Assembly (NCBI RefSeq): GCF_025403485.1
Contig: NZ_CP099966.1
Coordinates: 2,356,001 to 2,420,000 of the forward strand
DNA length: 64,000 nt
Origin: Chryseobacterium paludis
GTDB lineage: Bacteria; Bacteroidota; Bacteroidia; Flavobacteriales; Weeksellaceae
Reading direction: 5' to 3'
Shown here piece by piece: positions 51,613 to 59,573 of the stretch. How positions within the stretch are numbered: position 1 is the first letter of the stretch; every line of letters starts with the position of its first letter. Made by a program: the position numbers and the translations under genes. The notes beneath the pieces were generated by a model. It saw only the letters and a list, made by a program, of their open reading frames with translations, did no database searches and was not told the origin of the DNA.

Positions 51613-54513
51613 TTAAAGGGTAACATTTAATCCAACTGAAAAAACTCGCTGTCTTGGGATTCCATTAAAATCCAAACCATTAACCTGCATTTCCGGATCT
51701 GCACCTGAATATTTAGTAATAATGAATGCATTTTGTGCCTGGATATAAAGTCTCATTTTTTGGATATTAATTTTATTCAAAAATTCTCGTTCTAAACTAT
51801 AACCTAAAGTGAGGTTATCGAATTTTATAAAGTCTCCCTTTTCTATAAACCTACTATTGGAAACCGATGGCCCGTTTACTCCCGGATCATTACCCGCCAT
51901 CAGCCTTGGAGTCCATCCATCACCAGGATTTTCCGGGCTCTGCCATCTTCCCATAATTTCTTTAGAATTATTAACAAGATTCTGACTCAGCATTTCTCTT
52001 CTTGTAATGTTCATAATATAGTTTCCACCACTAAACCTCATCAGAGTGCCCAAGTCGAAATTATGATACTTCACTGATAAATTGAAAGCTCCAAAATATT
52101 TTGGGATTGTATTTCCTAATAATTGATTCTCCGGAGCTTTTCCACTCTGAGAGACATTGCTCGGATCATCCTGATTAAAAACATTATATAATCTTGTATT
52201 TAAATTATATTGTACCAAAGAACCATCCAACCTGTAATAAACAGGATTACCATTAGCCGAATTTACCCCCCAGTATTTTATTCCATACAACTGGTTCATA
52301 GAATAACCTTCCTTATGTACTCTGTAAAAACGGTCGAAATTTCCCCAATCCACATTTCCAGGGAAAATATCTGCCCCTTTATACAATTGTGTGATTTTAT
52401 TATTAATCAATGAGATGTTACCGCCAATATTTAATTCAAAATTGTCTTTTTTAATAGGGGTATAGTTCACTGTCAGTTCCCAACCTTTATTCTTCGCTAC
52501 CCCAATATTTGAGCTGTATTGATTGTCTGGGATTCCTAAAGAAGGATCAACAGGAACCTGCTGAATCATTTCATCAATATTATTTACAAAATAGTCTAAA
52601 GTAACTTTAAGCTTATTACCTAAAAAGCTCATATCCACACCATAATCCAACTTCTCACTTCGCTCCCATCTCAATGAGTTAACTCCCATCTGGAAATAGC
52701 CTAATCCATTAGAATCTCCATACCTAGCTGGTCCATATAAAGACATATATGGATAATTTCCAATACTACTATTACCTACTCTACCATAAGAAGCACGAAC
52801 CTTTAGCTCATTGACAATATTTTTAGCTTTTTCAAAAAAGCTCTCATTACTCACATTCCATCCTAACGAAGCTCCTGGGAAATACCCTACTCTACCCTCT
52901 TTAGGAAGAGAAGACAAATCATCCCTTCGTATTACTCCCTGGAAAAAATATCTTTTTCCAAAATCATAATTAAATCTTGCCAGATAGGATATCAATGCAA
53001 ATTCTGTTTTTCCTCCCCCTGAAACCGGGGTTCCATAAGAACCTGAAATTACATTCGTATTAAAATAAGAATCACCCAAATCTATTCCACCTCCAAAAAA
53101 GGAGTTCTGATTTTCTTTCTGATATTCATTCACCAATGTAATTCCAATTTTATGCTCTCCAAAACTTTTGTTAAAGTTTAATATATTTTGAATATTATAC
53201 CTTTCCATAGTTGTATTGCTGTTTTGGATCCGCCCATTGCTACCCCGCCCATCTCCATGAAATGCATTCCAGTACATTAATCCCTCATTCTGAGATCGAT
53301 CTATGCTCATCTGAAGCTTATAGGTAAGAGATGGTAATATTTTTATTTCTCCATAAACATCTCCCAGCACCCGTAGTACTTTGGACTGCAATCTATTGGT
53401 ATTAAGAACATACATAATATTTGGAAGATTATTTGCAATATGCTCCGTGTTTTGCCCTCGCCCTGTAATTGTATTGGTGCCTACAACATCAATATTATAT
53501 CCAAATGGACCATCTGCTCTATATATAGAAGTATTCGGTAATTGTTTTACAGCATTAGCCATCGCTCCTGAGAGAGAATTGACCCCCGAATTAAGGGATT
53601 GATATTCTGTTCTCGTTACTCCCAGATTAGCACCCATTTTCAGCCAGTTGGTCACTTCCTGATTTACATTAAAACGGGCTGTAAACCTTTCCATGCCATT
53701 ACTCAAAATAATTCCATCCTGTTTAGTATAGCCTACAGATCCAAAATACGAACCCTTACCCAAACCTCCCTGAAGAGATATATTATGGTCTGTTTGAGTT
53801 GCTGTTCTTAAAACCGCTTTTTGCCAGTTTGTATTATATTCTGTTCCAAAGGCCCAAGGTGCTCTCCCTGCATTTGTTCTTTTTTCATTAGAAATCGTCA
53901 GAAAATCTGGTGTCTGAAGAAGATCAAACTGTTTAACAACCTGGGCAAGTCCTGTATAGGTATTGTAATCTAACTGAAATTTACCTTTTTTACCCTTCTT
54001 TGTCGTAATGATCATTACTCCATTGGCAGCCCTGGAACCATAAACAGCAGCGGCAGCTCCATCTTTTAAAATTTCTATACTCTCTATGTCCGAAGGGTTA
54101 ATATCTCCCAAGGCATTGCTTGGAGCATATCCTCCCGTATCACCTGTGAAAATTGGCATCCCGTCTACTACAACCAAAGGATAAGTTCCTGAATTAATGG
54201 AATTTATTCCTCTAATATTGATAGCAGGAGGTGCTCCTACCATACCTGAACTGGTTGTTACATTGACCCCTGCTGCTCTTCCAGCCAGCTGAGATTCAAA
54301 ACTAGCAGTGACCAGGCCTGCCATATCTTCAGCTTTTACCTGTGACATTGCTGCTGTTACCTCGCTTTTCTTCTGTGTTCCATAACCCACCACCACTACC
54401 TCTTCTATTTTTTTTTCTTTAGTGACTGTATCTTTCTTTGTACTCTGGGCATAAGCAGACTGTCCGATAAAAAAGAGGACCGCAGTACTTAGCAAATGTT
54501 TTTTTATATCCAT
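51613..54513 (-). CDS. SusC/RagA-family TonB-dependent outer-membrane transporter
   Basis: A 966-residue TonB-dependent transporter. Signal peptide ends at SAYAQ. A TonB-box-like segment (KIEEVVVVGYGTQKKSEVTA) follows, then the plug (VNIRGINSINSG-type: INIRGINSINSGTYPLVVVD), and the beta-barrel. The carboxypeptidase-regulatory-like N-terminal extension found in most SusC proteins is missing here. It has its own -7 box (TACTTTTG at 54547-54554) and is co-transcribed with susD. No sigma/anti-sigma pair is visible nearby. Confidence 0.94.
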   Translation of the reverse strand: MDIKKHLLSTAVLFFIGQSAYAQSTKKDTVTKEKKIEEVVVVGYGTQKKSEVTAAMSQVKAEDMAGLVTASFESQLAGRAAGVNVTTSSGMVGAPPAINIRGINSINSGTYPLVVVDGMPIFTGDTGGYAPSNALGDINPSDIESIEILKDGAAAAVYGSRAANGVMIITTKKGKKGKFQLDYNTYTGLAQVVKQFDLLQTPDFLTISNEKRTNAGRAPWAFGTEYNTNWQKAVLRTATQTDHNISLQGGLGKGSYFGSVGYTKQDGIILSNGMERFTARFNVNQEVTNWLKMGANLGVTRTEYQSLNSGVNSLSGAMANAVKQLPNTSIYRADGPFGYNIDVVGTNTITGRGQNTEHIANNLPNIMYVLNTNRLQSKVLRVLGDVYGEIKILPSLTYKLQMSIDRSQNEGLMYWNAFHGDGRGSNGRIQNSNTTMERYNIQNILNFNKSFGEHKIGITLVNEYQKENQNSFFGGGIDLGDSYFNTNVISGSYGTPVSGGGKTEFALISYLARFNYDFGKRYFFQGVIRRDDLSSLPKEGRVGYFPGASLGWNVSNESFFEKAKNIVNELKVRASYGRVGNSSIGNYPYMSLYGPARYGDSNGLGYFQMGVNSLRWERSEKLDYGVDMSFLGNKLKVTLDYFVNNIDEMIQQVPVDPSLGIPDNQYSSNIGVAKNKGWELTVNYTPIKKDNFELNIGGNISLINNKITQLYKGADIFPGNVDWGNFDRFYRVHKEGYSMNQLYGIKYWGVNSANGNPVYYRLDGSLVQYNLNTRLYNVFNQDDPSNVSQSGKAPENQLLGNTIPKYFGAFNLSVKYHNFDLGTLMRFSGGNYIMNITRREMLSQNLVNNSKEIMGRWQSPENPGDGWTPRLMAGNDPGVNGPSVSNSRFIEKGDFIKFDNLTLGYSLEREFLNKINIQKMRLYIQAQNAFIITKYSGADPEMQVNGLDFNGIPRQRVFSVGLNVTL

Positions 54514-54546
54514 ATTAACAAAAATTTAAAAAGTGAGTTGTTTTCC

Positions 54547-54554
54547 CAAAAGTA
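54547..54554 (-). promoter_or_regulatory. -7 box of susC (TACTTTTG)
   Basis: Matches TAnnTTTG on the minus strand, 33 bases before the ATG. Further upstream (54555-54850) I see no gene; the sequence is very AT-rich. Confidence 0.55.
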
Positions 54555-54852
54555 TGTTAACAGATATTAATCCTCCATGAACTGAAAGTGATTTATTTAC
54601 TAGGCAGGAATGTCAATTCATCAATTTTTTTTCACAAAAAATATATTCAATTACTATTTTAATCACAAACATTAAAAAAACGTCTAAATAATAAATATTT
54701 TAACAATATGCTTATTTTAATTAATTCTAAATAATTAAATATTTGAAGGATAAAAAAAGATTATTCCATATTTCAAATACTGAGAAAAAAGAGGATAGGA
54801 TTGACAAGAAGAGTATAAATTATTAAATTATCTGGATGATTTAGGTAATAAT

Positions 54853-54890
54853 AACAAGAAGAGCTTTTCATATGAAAAGCTCTTCTTGTT
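54853..54890. terminator. 38-bp perfect palindrome downstream of the AhpD-like gene
   Basis: AACAAGAAGAGCTTTTCAT followed by its exact complement. It lies 20 bases after the stop of the minus-strand AhpD-like gene and would form a 19-bp hairpin. The T-run after it on the minus strand is poor (TTATTATTACC), so it may act as terminator, mRNA stabiliser or both. Confidence 0.6.
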
Positions 54891-54910
54891 AAAAAAACAA
54901 TTTAAAAAAA

Positions 54911-55354
54911 TTATTTCATGATCGGCAAATGTGTGCTTATCGCAATTCTGTTCCATGCATTAATCGTTACAATAGCCATAATGATTTGTGAAATCTGAGT
55001 TTCATCAAAAAATGATTTTGCCTTCTGATAAGTCTCTTCTGTTAAACCTTTATGACTAATTAAAGTAATCTCTTCTGTCATCATAAGCAAGACCTGTTCT
55101 TCTTCTGTAAATAATTCTAAAGCTTCTCTCCATGCATTTAAAAGATATATTCTTTGTGGAGTTTCTCCATACTTCATGGCATCCTTTGTATGCATATCCA
55201 AACAAAATGCACATCCATTGATCTGTGAAGCTCTGATTTTAATTAATTCCTTTTGAATAGGGTTTAAAGAAATAGTCTGAAGATATCCCTCTAATCCCAT
55301 CATTGCTTTGTAAGCTGCTGCATCTGTTTTTGCGATGTTCACTCTTGTACTCAT
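54911..55354 (-). CDS. AhpD-like / carboxymuconolactone decarboxylase-family protein
   Basis: A 147-residue protein with the AhpD core CAFCLDMHTKDA (about 52-63): Cys-x-x-Cys with a nearby His, as in thiol peroxidase-like CMD proteins. It starts with MSTRVNIAKTDAAAYKAMMG. It may reduce hydroperoxides. The DoxX gene overlaps closely upstream (4 bases), so they form one unit. Confidence 0.9.
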   Translation of the reverse strand: MSTRVNIAKTDAAAYKAMMGLEGYLQTISLNPIQKELIKIRASQINGCAFCLDMHTKDAMKYGETPQRIYLLNAWREALELFTEEEQVLLMMTEEITLISHKGLTEETYQKAKSFFDETQISQIIMAIVTINAWNRIAISTHLPIMK

Positions 55355-55358
55355 AATA

Positions 55359-55790
55359 TTATATTTTTTTGGTTAATTGATCTAAACTAAATGAAAACTC
55401 TTGTTGGCTTGCCAGTAAAAATGCAGCGGCACTTCCTACCCAAACTGAATAATCTAAAGGTGCTTTTACCCCTAAAGCTATACTCATGGATAATGCAAAA
55501 ATCAACAACAAAAATCCTGCACCATAAGCTGCTATTTTGGTTTTGTATCCTACAAGCAATAACAGTGGAATAGCAATTTCAAAGAATGTGGCTGTATAAG
55601 CTGAAAACTGACTTAAACTTTCGGGTAGAAAAAAGGTTAGTTTTCTGGTGTATTCCTCAAAATTCGCCCAGTTTCCCCAAGCTGAATTTTTACCCCAGAA
55701 TCCGAATCGGTCTGCCACTGCGGAAAGCATTGTTATGGCAATCGCCACTCTTAAAAATAACTGCGAAAATTGAACTTTTTGATTAGTCAT
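55359..55790 (-). CDS. DoxX-family membrane protein
   Basis: A 143-residue inner-membrane protein with about four helices (FLRVAIAITMLSAVADRFGF; ATFFEIAIPLLLLVG; AYGAGFLLLIFALSM; WVGSAAAFLLASQ). DoxX proteins are linked to quinone and thiol redox balance. I chose the ATG at 55790; the ORF extends to 55811, but the extra residues MLLKANT are not family-like. Followed by the AhpD-like gene. Confidence 0.88.
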   Translation of the reverse strand: MTNQKVQFSQLFLRVAIAITMLSAVADRFGFWGKNSAWGNWANFEEYTRKLTFFLPESLSQFSAYTATFFEIAIPLLLLVGYKTKIAAYGAGFLLLIFALSMSIALGVKAPLDYSVWVGSAAAFLLASQQEFSFSLDQLTKKI

Positions 55791-55853
55791 TGTATTAGCT
55801 TTTAATAACATGACAAAATTCGGACTTTTAATTCTAAATAATCTTAAACTGGT

Positions 55854-56426
55854 TTAAGAACGTAATTTCGCTCTTATTTCGCTTAGATATTCTGGTGTAA
55901 AACCTAAAAAAGAAGCAATTAAATATTGTGGAATCCGCTGAATAAACCATGGATACTGTGTACTGAAATGAATATAAAGATCCTCTCTTGTCATTTCATA
56001 TAAATAACGGATCCTTCTTTCCGAAGCGGCATAAGCTCTCTGATAGATCATCCTGAAATAACGTTCCATAACCGGATGCTTTTGCAATAACAGTTCCTGG
56101 GTTTCAAGATCGATAACTAAAATCGTTGACCGCTCTACTGCCTGTATCGTAAACTCAGTTTTGATTTGCCTTTCATAGGCAAAAGTATCTGTCATCCACC
56201 AGTTTTCAACAGCAAACTCAGTCGTATGTTCTACTCCTTTTTCATTCACAAAAAACTTTCTGAGACATCCGTTTAAAACAAAGTACATGGATTTACAGAC
56301 TTCACCCTCAAGAAGTAGATTCTGTTTCTTTTTAACTTCCATTACCTGGAAAAAAGACAATACAGAAACATAATCCGCATCATTGATGGTAATAAATTTA
56401 TCCAGATGTGTTTTAAAAGTATCCAT
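55854..56426 (-). CDS. Crp/Fnr-family transcriptional regulator
   Basis: A 190-residue cyclic-nucleotide-fold regulator. Sensor region LLLEGEVCKSMYFVLNGCLR with FFVNEKGVEHTTEF; C-terminal helix-turn-helix-like RIPQYLIASFLGFTPEYLSE. It has a TAAGTTTG -7 box (56443-56450). Placed upstream of the DoxX/AhpD pair and divergent from a DUF1304 gene, so it may control these redox genes. Confidence 0.9.
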   Translation of the reverse strand: MDTFKTHLDKFITINDADYVSVLSFFQVMEVKKKQNLLLEGEVCKSMYFVLNGCLRKFFVNEKGVEHTTEFAVENWWMTDTFAYERQIKTEFTIQAVERSTILVIDLETQELLLQKHPVMERYFRMIYQRAYAASERRIRYLYEMTREDLYIHFSTQYPWFIQRIPQYLIASFLGFTPEYLSEIRAKLRS

Positions 56427-56442
56427 TTTGAAATTTAGTAAT

Positions 56443-56450
56443 CAAACTTA
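56443..56450 (-). promoter_or_regulatory. -7 box of the Crp-type gene (TAAGTTTG)
   Basis: Matches TAnnTTTG on the minus strand, 16 bases upstream of the ATG at 56426. Confidence 0.55.
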
Positions 56451-56492
56451 ACTTTATTTTTTTAGTTTTACAATGACAAAAAACAATTAATC

Positions 56493-56858
56493 ATGGAAAT
56501 CGTTGCAAAAATTTTGATCGGATTAGTAGCATTAGAACATATTTATATTCTCTGGATGGAAATGTTTGCCTGGGAAACAAAAGGTAAAGAAGTTTTCAAA
56601 GCTGCGTTACCAGCGGAAATGTTCAAGCCAACTAAAGGGCTGGCAGCCAATCAAGGTCTTTATAATGGTTTTCTGGCTGCAGGATTAACATGGACTTTCT
56701 TTATCAAGGACGCAGAATGGCAAACTAATATTGCTTTATTTTTCTTGAGCTGTGTTGCTATAGCCGGAATTTACGGAGCTATTTCTGCAACAAAAAGAAT
56801 ATTCTTTGTTCAGGCTTTACCCGCTATTTTAGCAATCATCGCGGTACTTTTAAAATAA
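56493..56858 (+). CDS. DUF1304 small membrane protein
   Basis: A 121-residue protein of about four membrane helices. It has the DUF1304 traits: LVALEHIYILWMEMFAWET near the start and LAANQGLYNGFLAAGLTW in the middle. Function is unknown in the family. Divergent from the Crp-type gene with 66 bases between. Followed by an interspersed repeat. Confidence 0.92.
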   Translation: MEIVAKILIGLVALEHIYILWMEMFAWETKGKEVFKAALPAEMFKPTKGLAANQGLYNGFLAAGLTWTFFIKDAEWQTNIALFFLSCVAIAGIYGAISATKRIFFVQALPAILAIIAVLLK

Positions 56859-56868
56859 CATTTATTTT

Positions 56869-56940
56869 CCCCGCAGATTTTACAGATGGCGTAGATGCTA
56901 ACGTTAAAAAATCTGTATGATCTGTAAAAATCTGTGGGAC
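56869..56940. repeat. Interspersed inverted-repeat element (CCGCAGATTTT type)
   Basis: Left arm CCCCGCAGATTTTACAGAT (56869-56887) pairs with right-arm blocks ATCTGTATGATCTGT and AAAAATCTGTGGGA around 56910-56940. This type of CCGCAGATTT..AAATCTGCGGG element is common in intergenic DNA of Chryseobacterium and relatives (from memory). It lies between convergent genes and may act as transcript end. Confidence 0.75.
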
Positions 56941-56960
56941 ATTATAATCTATCACATGTA

Positions 56961-56976
56961 AAGCCCAGAAGGGCTT
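56961..56976. repeat. Short hairpin AAGCCC-AGAA-GGGCTT
   Basis: 6-bp GC-rich stem with a 4-base loop, 20 bases after the larger repeat. It may be part of the same convergent transcript end. Confidence 0.5.
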
Positions 56977-57017
56977 CAGCTTTTGAATGTTTTAATTTTT
57001 AAATCTTTCAATCACCT

Positions 57018-57398
57018 TTACCCACCCATCGATTCTTTAATCTTTTCCCGATGGTGAATTCCCCAATTAACCAGAGTTTCTGTAACCGGAAGCACCGACT
57101 TTCCATACTCGGTTACTGCATAAGTTACCGTAATTGGTTTGGTATCCTGAATCGTACGGGTGATCAGCAAATTGATTTCCAGCTCTTTTAGTTCCTTACT
57201 CAACATTTTTGCAGAAATTCCATCAATCCCTCTCTGGAGTTTTTTAAAATGAATCAGCTGATCAGTTCGGTTGGTCAGATAACGTAAGATCATCAGCTTC
57301 CACTTTCCTCCTAAAACATCCAGACTATCGCGCATTGCGAATAATTCTTCGGTACATGTGGCTTCACGTTCTACCCCGTTTTCTATAATTTTTGACAT
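57018..57398 (-). CDS. HxlR-family transcriptional regulator
   Basis: A 126-residue winged-helix regulator. CTEELFAMRDSLDVLGGKW (Cys near residue 12) and FKKLQRGIDGISAKMLSKEL match HxlR, a family that senses aldehydes, quinones or other electrophiles, sometimes by Cys modification. I chose the ATG at 57398, since the ORF start at 57428 lies in the palindromic operator. Divergent from a quinone oxidoreductase-like gene that it likely controls. Confidence 0.93.
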   Translation of the reverse strand: MSKIIENGVEREATCTEELFAMRDSLDVLGGKWKLMILRYLTNRTDQLIHFKKLQRGIDGISAKMLSKELKELEINLLITRTIQDTKPITVTYAVTEYGKSVLPVTETLVNWGIHHREKIKESMGG

Positions 57399-57416
57399 AA
57401 TAGTATCCTTAAAGTT

Positions 57417-57440
57417 ACTAGTTACCAATAGTTAACTAGT
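57417..57440. promoter_or_regulatory. HxlR operator: ACTAGTTA-N8-TAACTAGT
   Basis: Perfect 8-bp inverted repeat between the divergent HxlR and oxidoreductase genes. It overlaps the start region of the HxlR transcript, which fits autoregulation. Confidence 0.7.
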
Positions 57441-57442
57441 AG

Positions 57443-57472
57443 CAAATATAAACTATTCTGGTTTTACATTTG
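57443..57472. promoter_or_regulatory. Divergent -7 boxes of HxlR and oxidoreductase genes
   Basis: TATATTTG on the minus strand at 57443-57450 faces HxlR; TACATTTG on the plus strand at 57465-57472 faces the oxidoreductase. Both match TAnnTTTG and flank the operator. Confidence 0.65.
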
Positions 57473-57490
57473 TCCTATAAAATTGTTATA

Positions 57491-58480
57491 ATGAAAACAG
57501 TCATACTTAATAAAGATTTCAAACTAGAAGATGGTTATATAGAAAAACCGTACCCTAAAAATAATGAAGTTTTAATTCAAATAAAAGCCAGTGGATTTAA
57601 TCCCATCGACTATCAGATGATTGAAAATGAGCTTGAACGCAAGCTTGTCAGTTCTCCTGTTTTAGGCCGTGAACTCTCAGGAATTATCATTGGTAAAGGA
57701 AGTGATGTTTCCCAATTTGAAATTGGAGACGAAATATTTTGTGGCAGCGGCTCCATGGGTAGTAATGGTTCTTATGCAGCATATATTACAGTTCCAGCGG
57801 CTATTGTTGCATTAAAACCTAAAAACATTTCTTTTGAACAGGCAGCAGCTATTCCATCGGTAGGAATGACTGCATTACAAACTTTTAATCGTATGTCATT
57901 AAAGTCTACCGATACTGTTTTGATCACTGGAGCTACCGGAGGAGTCGGATCCTTTTTGATCAAACTATTACTCGCTAACAGTTACAACAATATAGTTGCA
58001 ACGGTAGGATCAGAGGACAACAGAAAGTTATTGCTTGAAATGGGGTTAAAAAATAATCAGATCATTAATTATAAAGAAGACCGGCTGGTAGAAAATTTAA
58101 TTAAAGCAAATGATAATCTGTCTTTTGATATCGGAGTTGATCTCGTTGGTAATTACATGTCCGAGGTGACCGCCGAAGTACTGAAAATCCATGGAATGTA
58201 TATAGATGTGACTGCGCTAATCAGTAAAGATGCCAAAGAATTACTATTTAATAAAGGAAACATAATCATGAACATCTCGAATTATACCTTTAGCATGACG
58301 AAGAATTATGATTATTATAAAAATAGTTTAACCAAGATTTCTAACCTTATCGAGGAAGGAATAATCGTTCCGCCAAAATATAAAGTGATTGGAAATCTTT
58401 CTTTAGAAACCGTTCTTCAAGCTCATCAAATGCTGAAAAACAACCTTACTCAAGGAAACAAATTAATTATGTCCCATTAG
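57491..58480 (+). CDS. Zinc-free alcohol dehydrogenase/quinone oxidoreductase-like protein (MDR family)
   Basis: A 329-residue medium-chain dehydrogenase. GroES-like part (IQIKASGFNPIDYQMIENEL and GRELSGIIIGKGSDV) and Rossmann part (VLITGATGGVGSFLIKLLL). No structural zinc Cys set is present, as in quinone oxidoreductases, which reduce quinones or enones with NADPH. I chose the ATG at 57491, 18 bases after the -7 box; 57470 is inside the promoter. Probably repressed by HxlR until an electrophile appears. The cupin gene follows after 4 bases. Confidence 0.92.
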   Translation: MKTVILNKDFKLEDGYIEKPYPKNNEVLIQIKASGFNPIDYQMIENELERKLVSSPVLGRELSGIIIGKGSDVSQFEIGDEIFCGSGSMGSNGSYAAYITVPAAIVALKPKNISFEQAAAIPSVGMTALQTFNRMSLKSTDTVLITGATGGVGSFLIKLLLANSYNNIVATVGSEDNRKLLLEMGLKNNQIINYKEDRLVENLIKANDNLSFDIGVDLVGNYMSEVTAEVLKIHGMYIDVTALISKDAKELLFNKGNIIMNISNYTFSMTKNYDYYKNSLTKISNLIEEGIIVPPKYKVIGNLSLETVLQAHQMLKNNLTQGNKLIMSH

Positions 58481-58484
58481 ATTT

Positions 58485-58955
58485 ATGAATAAAATACCAA
58501 GACGCGTTGTAACAGGGATTCAAAACGGAAAATCAACTATTGTTGAAGACAAGGAAGCAGAAAATGCAGTAGAGCATTTACCCGGACTCCTTATTTCAGA
58601 TATCTGGAATACTCAGAAAGCTCCTGCAAGCCTGGATTTTGAAGTTCCAATTCCCAATACAGGATTTCCTCAAACTCCCAAAAACGGAACCTACTTCCGA
58701 TATGTGGTCATTCCACCTGATAAAGACCTTGGAATTGAGTTTAAAGCCGGTGAACTTCATCCTATGATGCATCAGACTCAAACCTTAGATTACATTGTTA
58801 TTCTTTCAGGTGAACTGCATTTAATAATGGAGGAAGGTGAAACACTTCTTAAAGCAGGAGACATTGTGATACAAAGGGGAACGAACCATGCCTGGAGTAA
58901 CCGTTCTGATCAACCTTGTATTCAGCTGGCAATTTTAATGGATGGAGAAGTGTGA
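58485..58955 (+). CDS. Cupin-domain protein
   Basis: A 156-residue protein with a C-terminal cupin barrel: HPMMHQTQTLDYIVILSGEL (about 86-105) with metal-type His, then LLKAGDIVIQRGTNHAWSN (second motif). Similar small cupins are linked to quinone or sugar metabolism. Coupled to the oxidoreductase gene and thus probably under HxlR control. Substrate unknown. Confidence 0.88.
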   Translation: MNKIPRRVVTGIQNGKSTIVEDKEAENAVEHLPGLLISDIWNTQKAPASLDFEVPIPNTGFPQTPKNGTYFRYVVIPPDKDLGIEFKAGELHPMMHQTQTLDYIVILSGELHLIMEEGETLLKAGDIVIQRGTNHAWSNRSDQPCIQLAILMDGEV

Positions 58956-59105
58956 TTAAAAGATGGATTTATCTCAGCTTTTTAATCTGCGAGAGATTAT
59001 TAATCAAATTATTTTAGCAGCATCAAGAACTTTCGCAGGTTAGGCTGATTTTCTATACTATTTAAATCAGTATTATCTGAAAAATAAGTGTAAAAATAGT
59101 AATTA

Positions 59106-59573
59106 TTATAAAGCAGAAATTTCTTTAAGTTTCTGTTTCATTATTTCGGGTTTAAATTCTCCTTCATGGTAATAGACCAGATTCTGATCAGCATCCAATA
59201 TAATCCACAGCGGATAAACTGGTTGACTTTTATTTTTAGATAATGCCAGAGCTAGCTCATGGATCCCGGAATTTCCATTCGGGAGATAGTTAAATTCTTT
59301 CCCTTCAAAACGAATCTTTTCTTTAGTTTTCTCCGCTTCGAAATTGATAAAATAAAAATGATCATTAATAAAATTAACAAGATCTTTATCTTTATTCAGA
59401 TTAAAAGACTCAATTTTACAAATGGCACACCATCCGGTATACAAATGAATGATAACAGGTCTCTGATGTTTATTATGTAGGGTTTCAAGTTCAGAAAAAG
59501 TACCCTCTCTCATCTTTTGAGAAAGACAAAAGTAGGGCACTAACATTAAAAATAAAATTAAAAATATTTTCAT
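59106..59573 (-). CDS. Exported thioredoxin-fold protein
   Basis: A 155-residue protein with a signal peptide (hydrophobic 2-16, cleavage after about CLSQ). The CxxC redox motif reads GWCAICKIE (Cys about 49 and 52). The rest is typical thioredoxin fold (YLPNGNSGIHELALAL and YPLWIILDADQNLVYYHEG). Periplasmic disulfide role inferred. Its ATG overlaps the TonB receptor stop by 4 bases, implying a shared task. Confidence 0.88.
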   Translation of the reverse strand: MKIFLILFLMLVPYFCLSQKMREGTFSELETLHNKHQRPVIIHLYTGWCAICKIESFNLNKDKDLVNFINDHFYFINFEAEKTKEKIRFEGKEFNYLPNGNSGIHELALALSKNKSQPVYPLWIILDADQNLVYYHEGEFKPEIMKQKLKEISAL

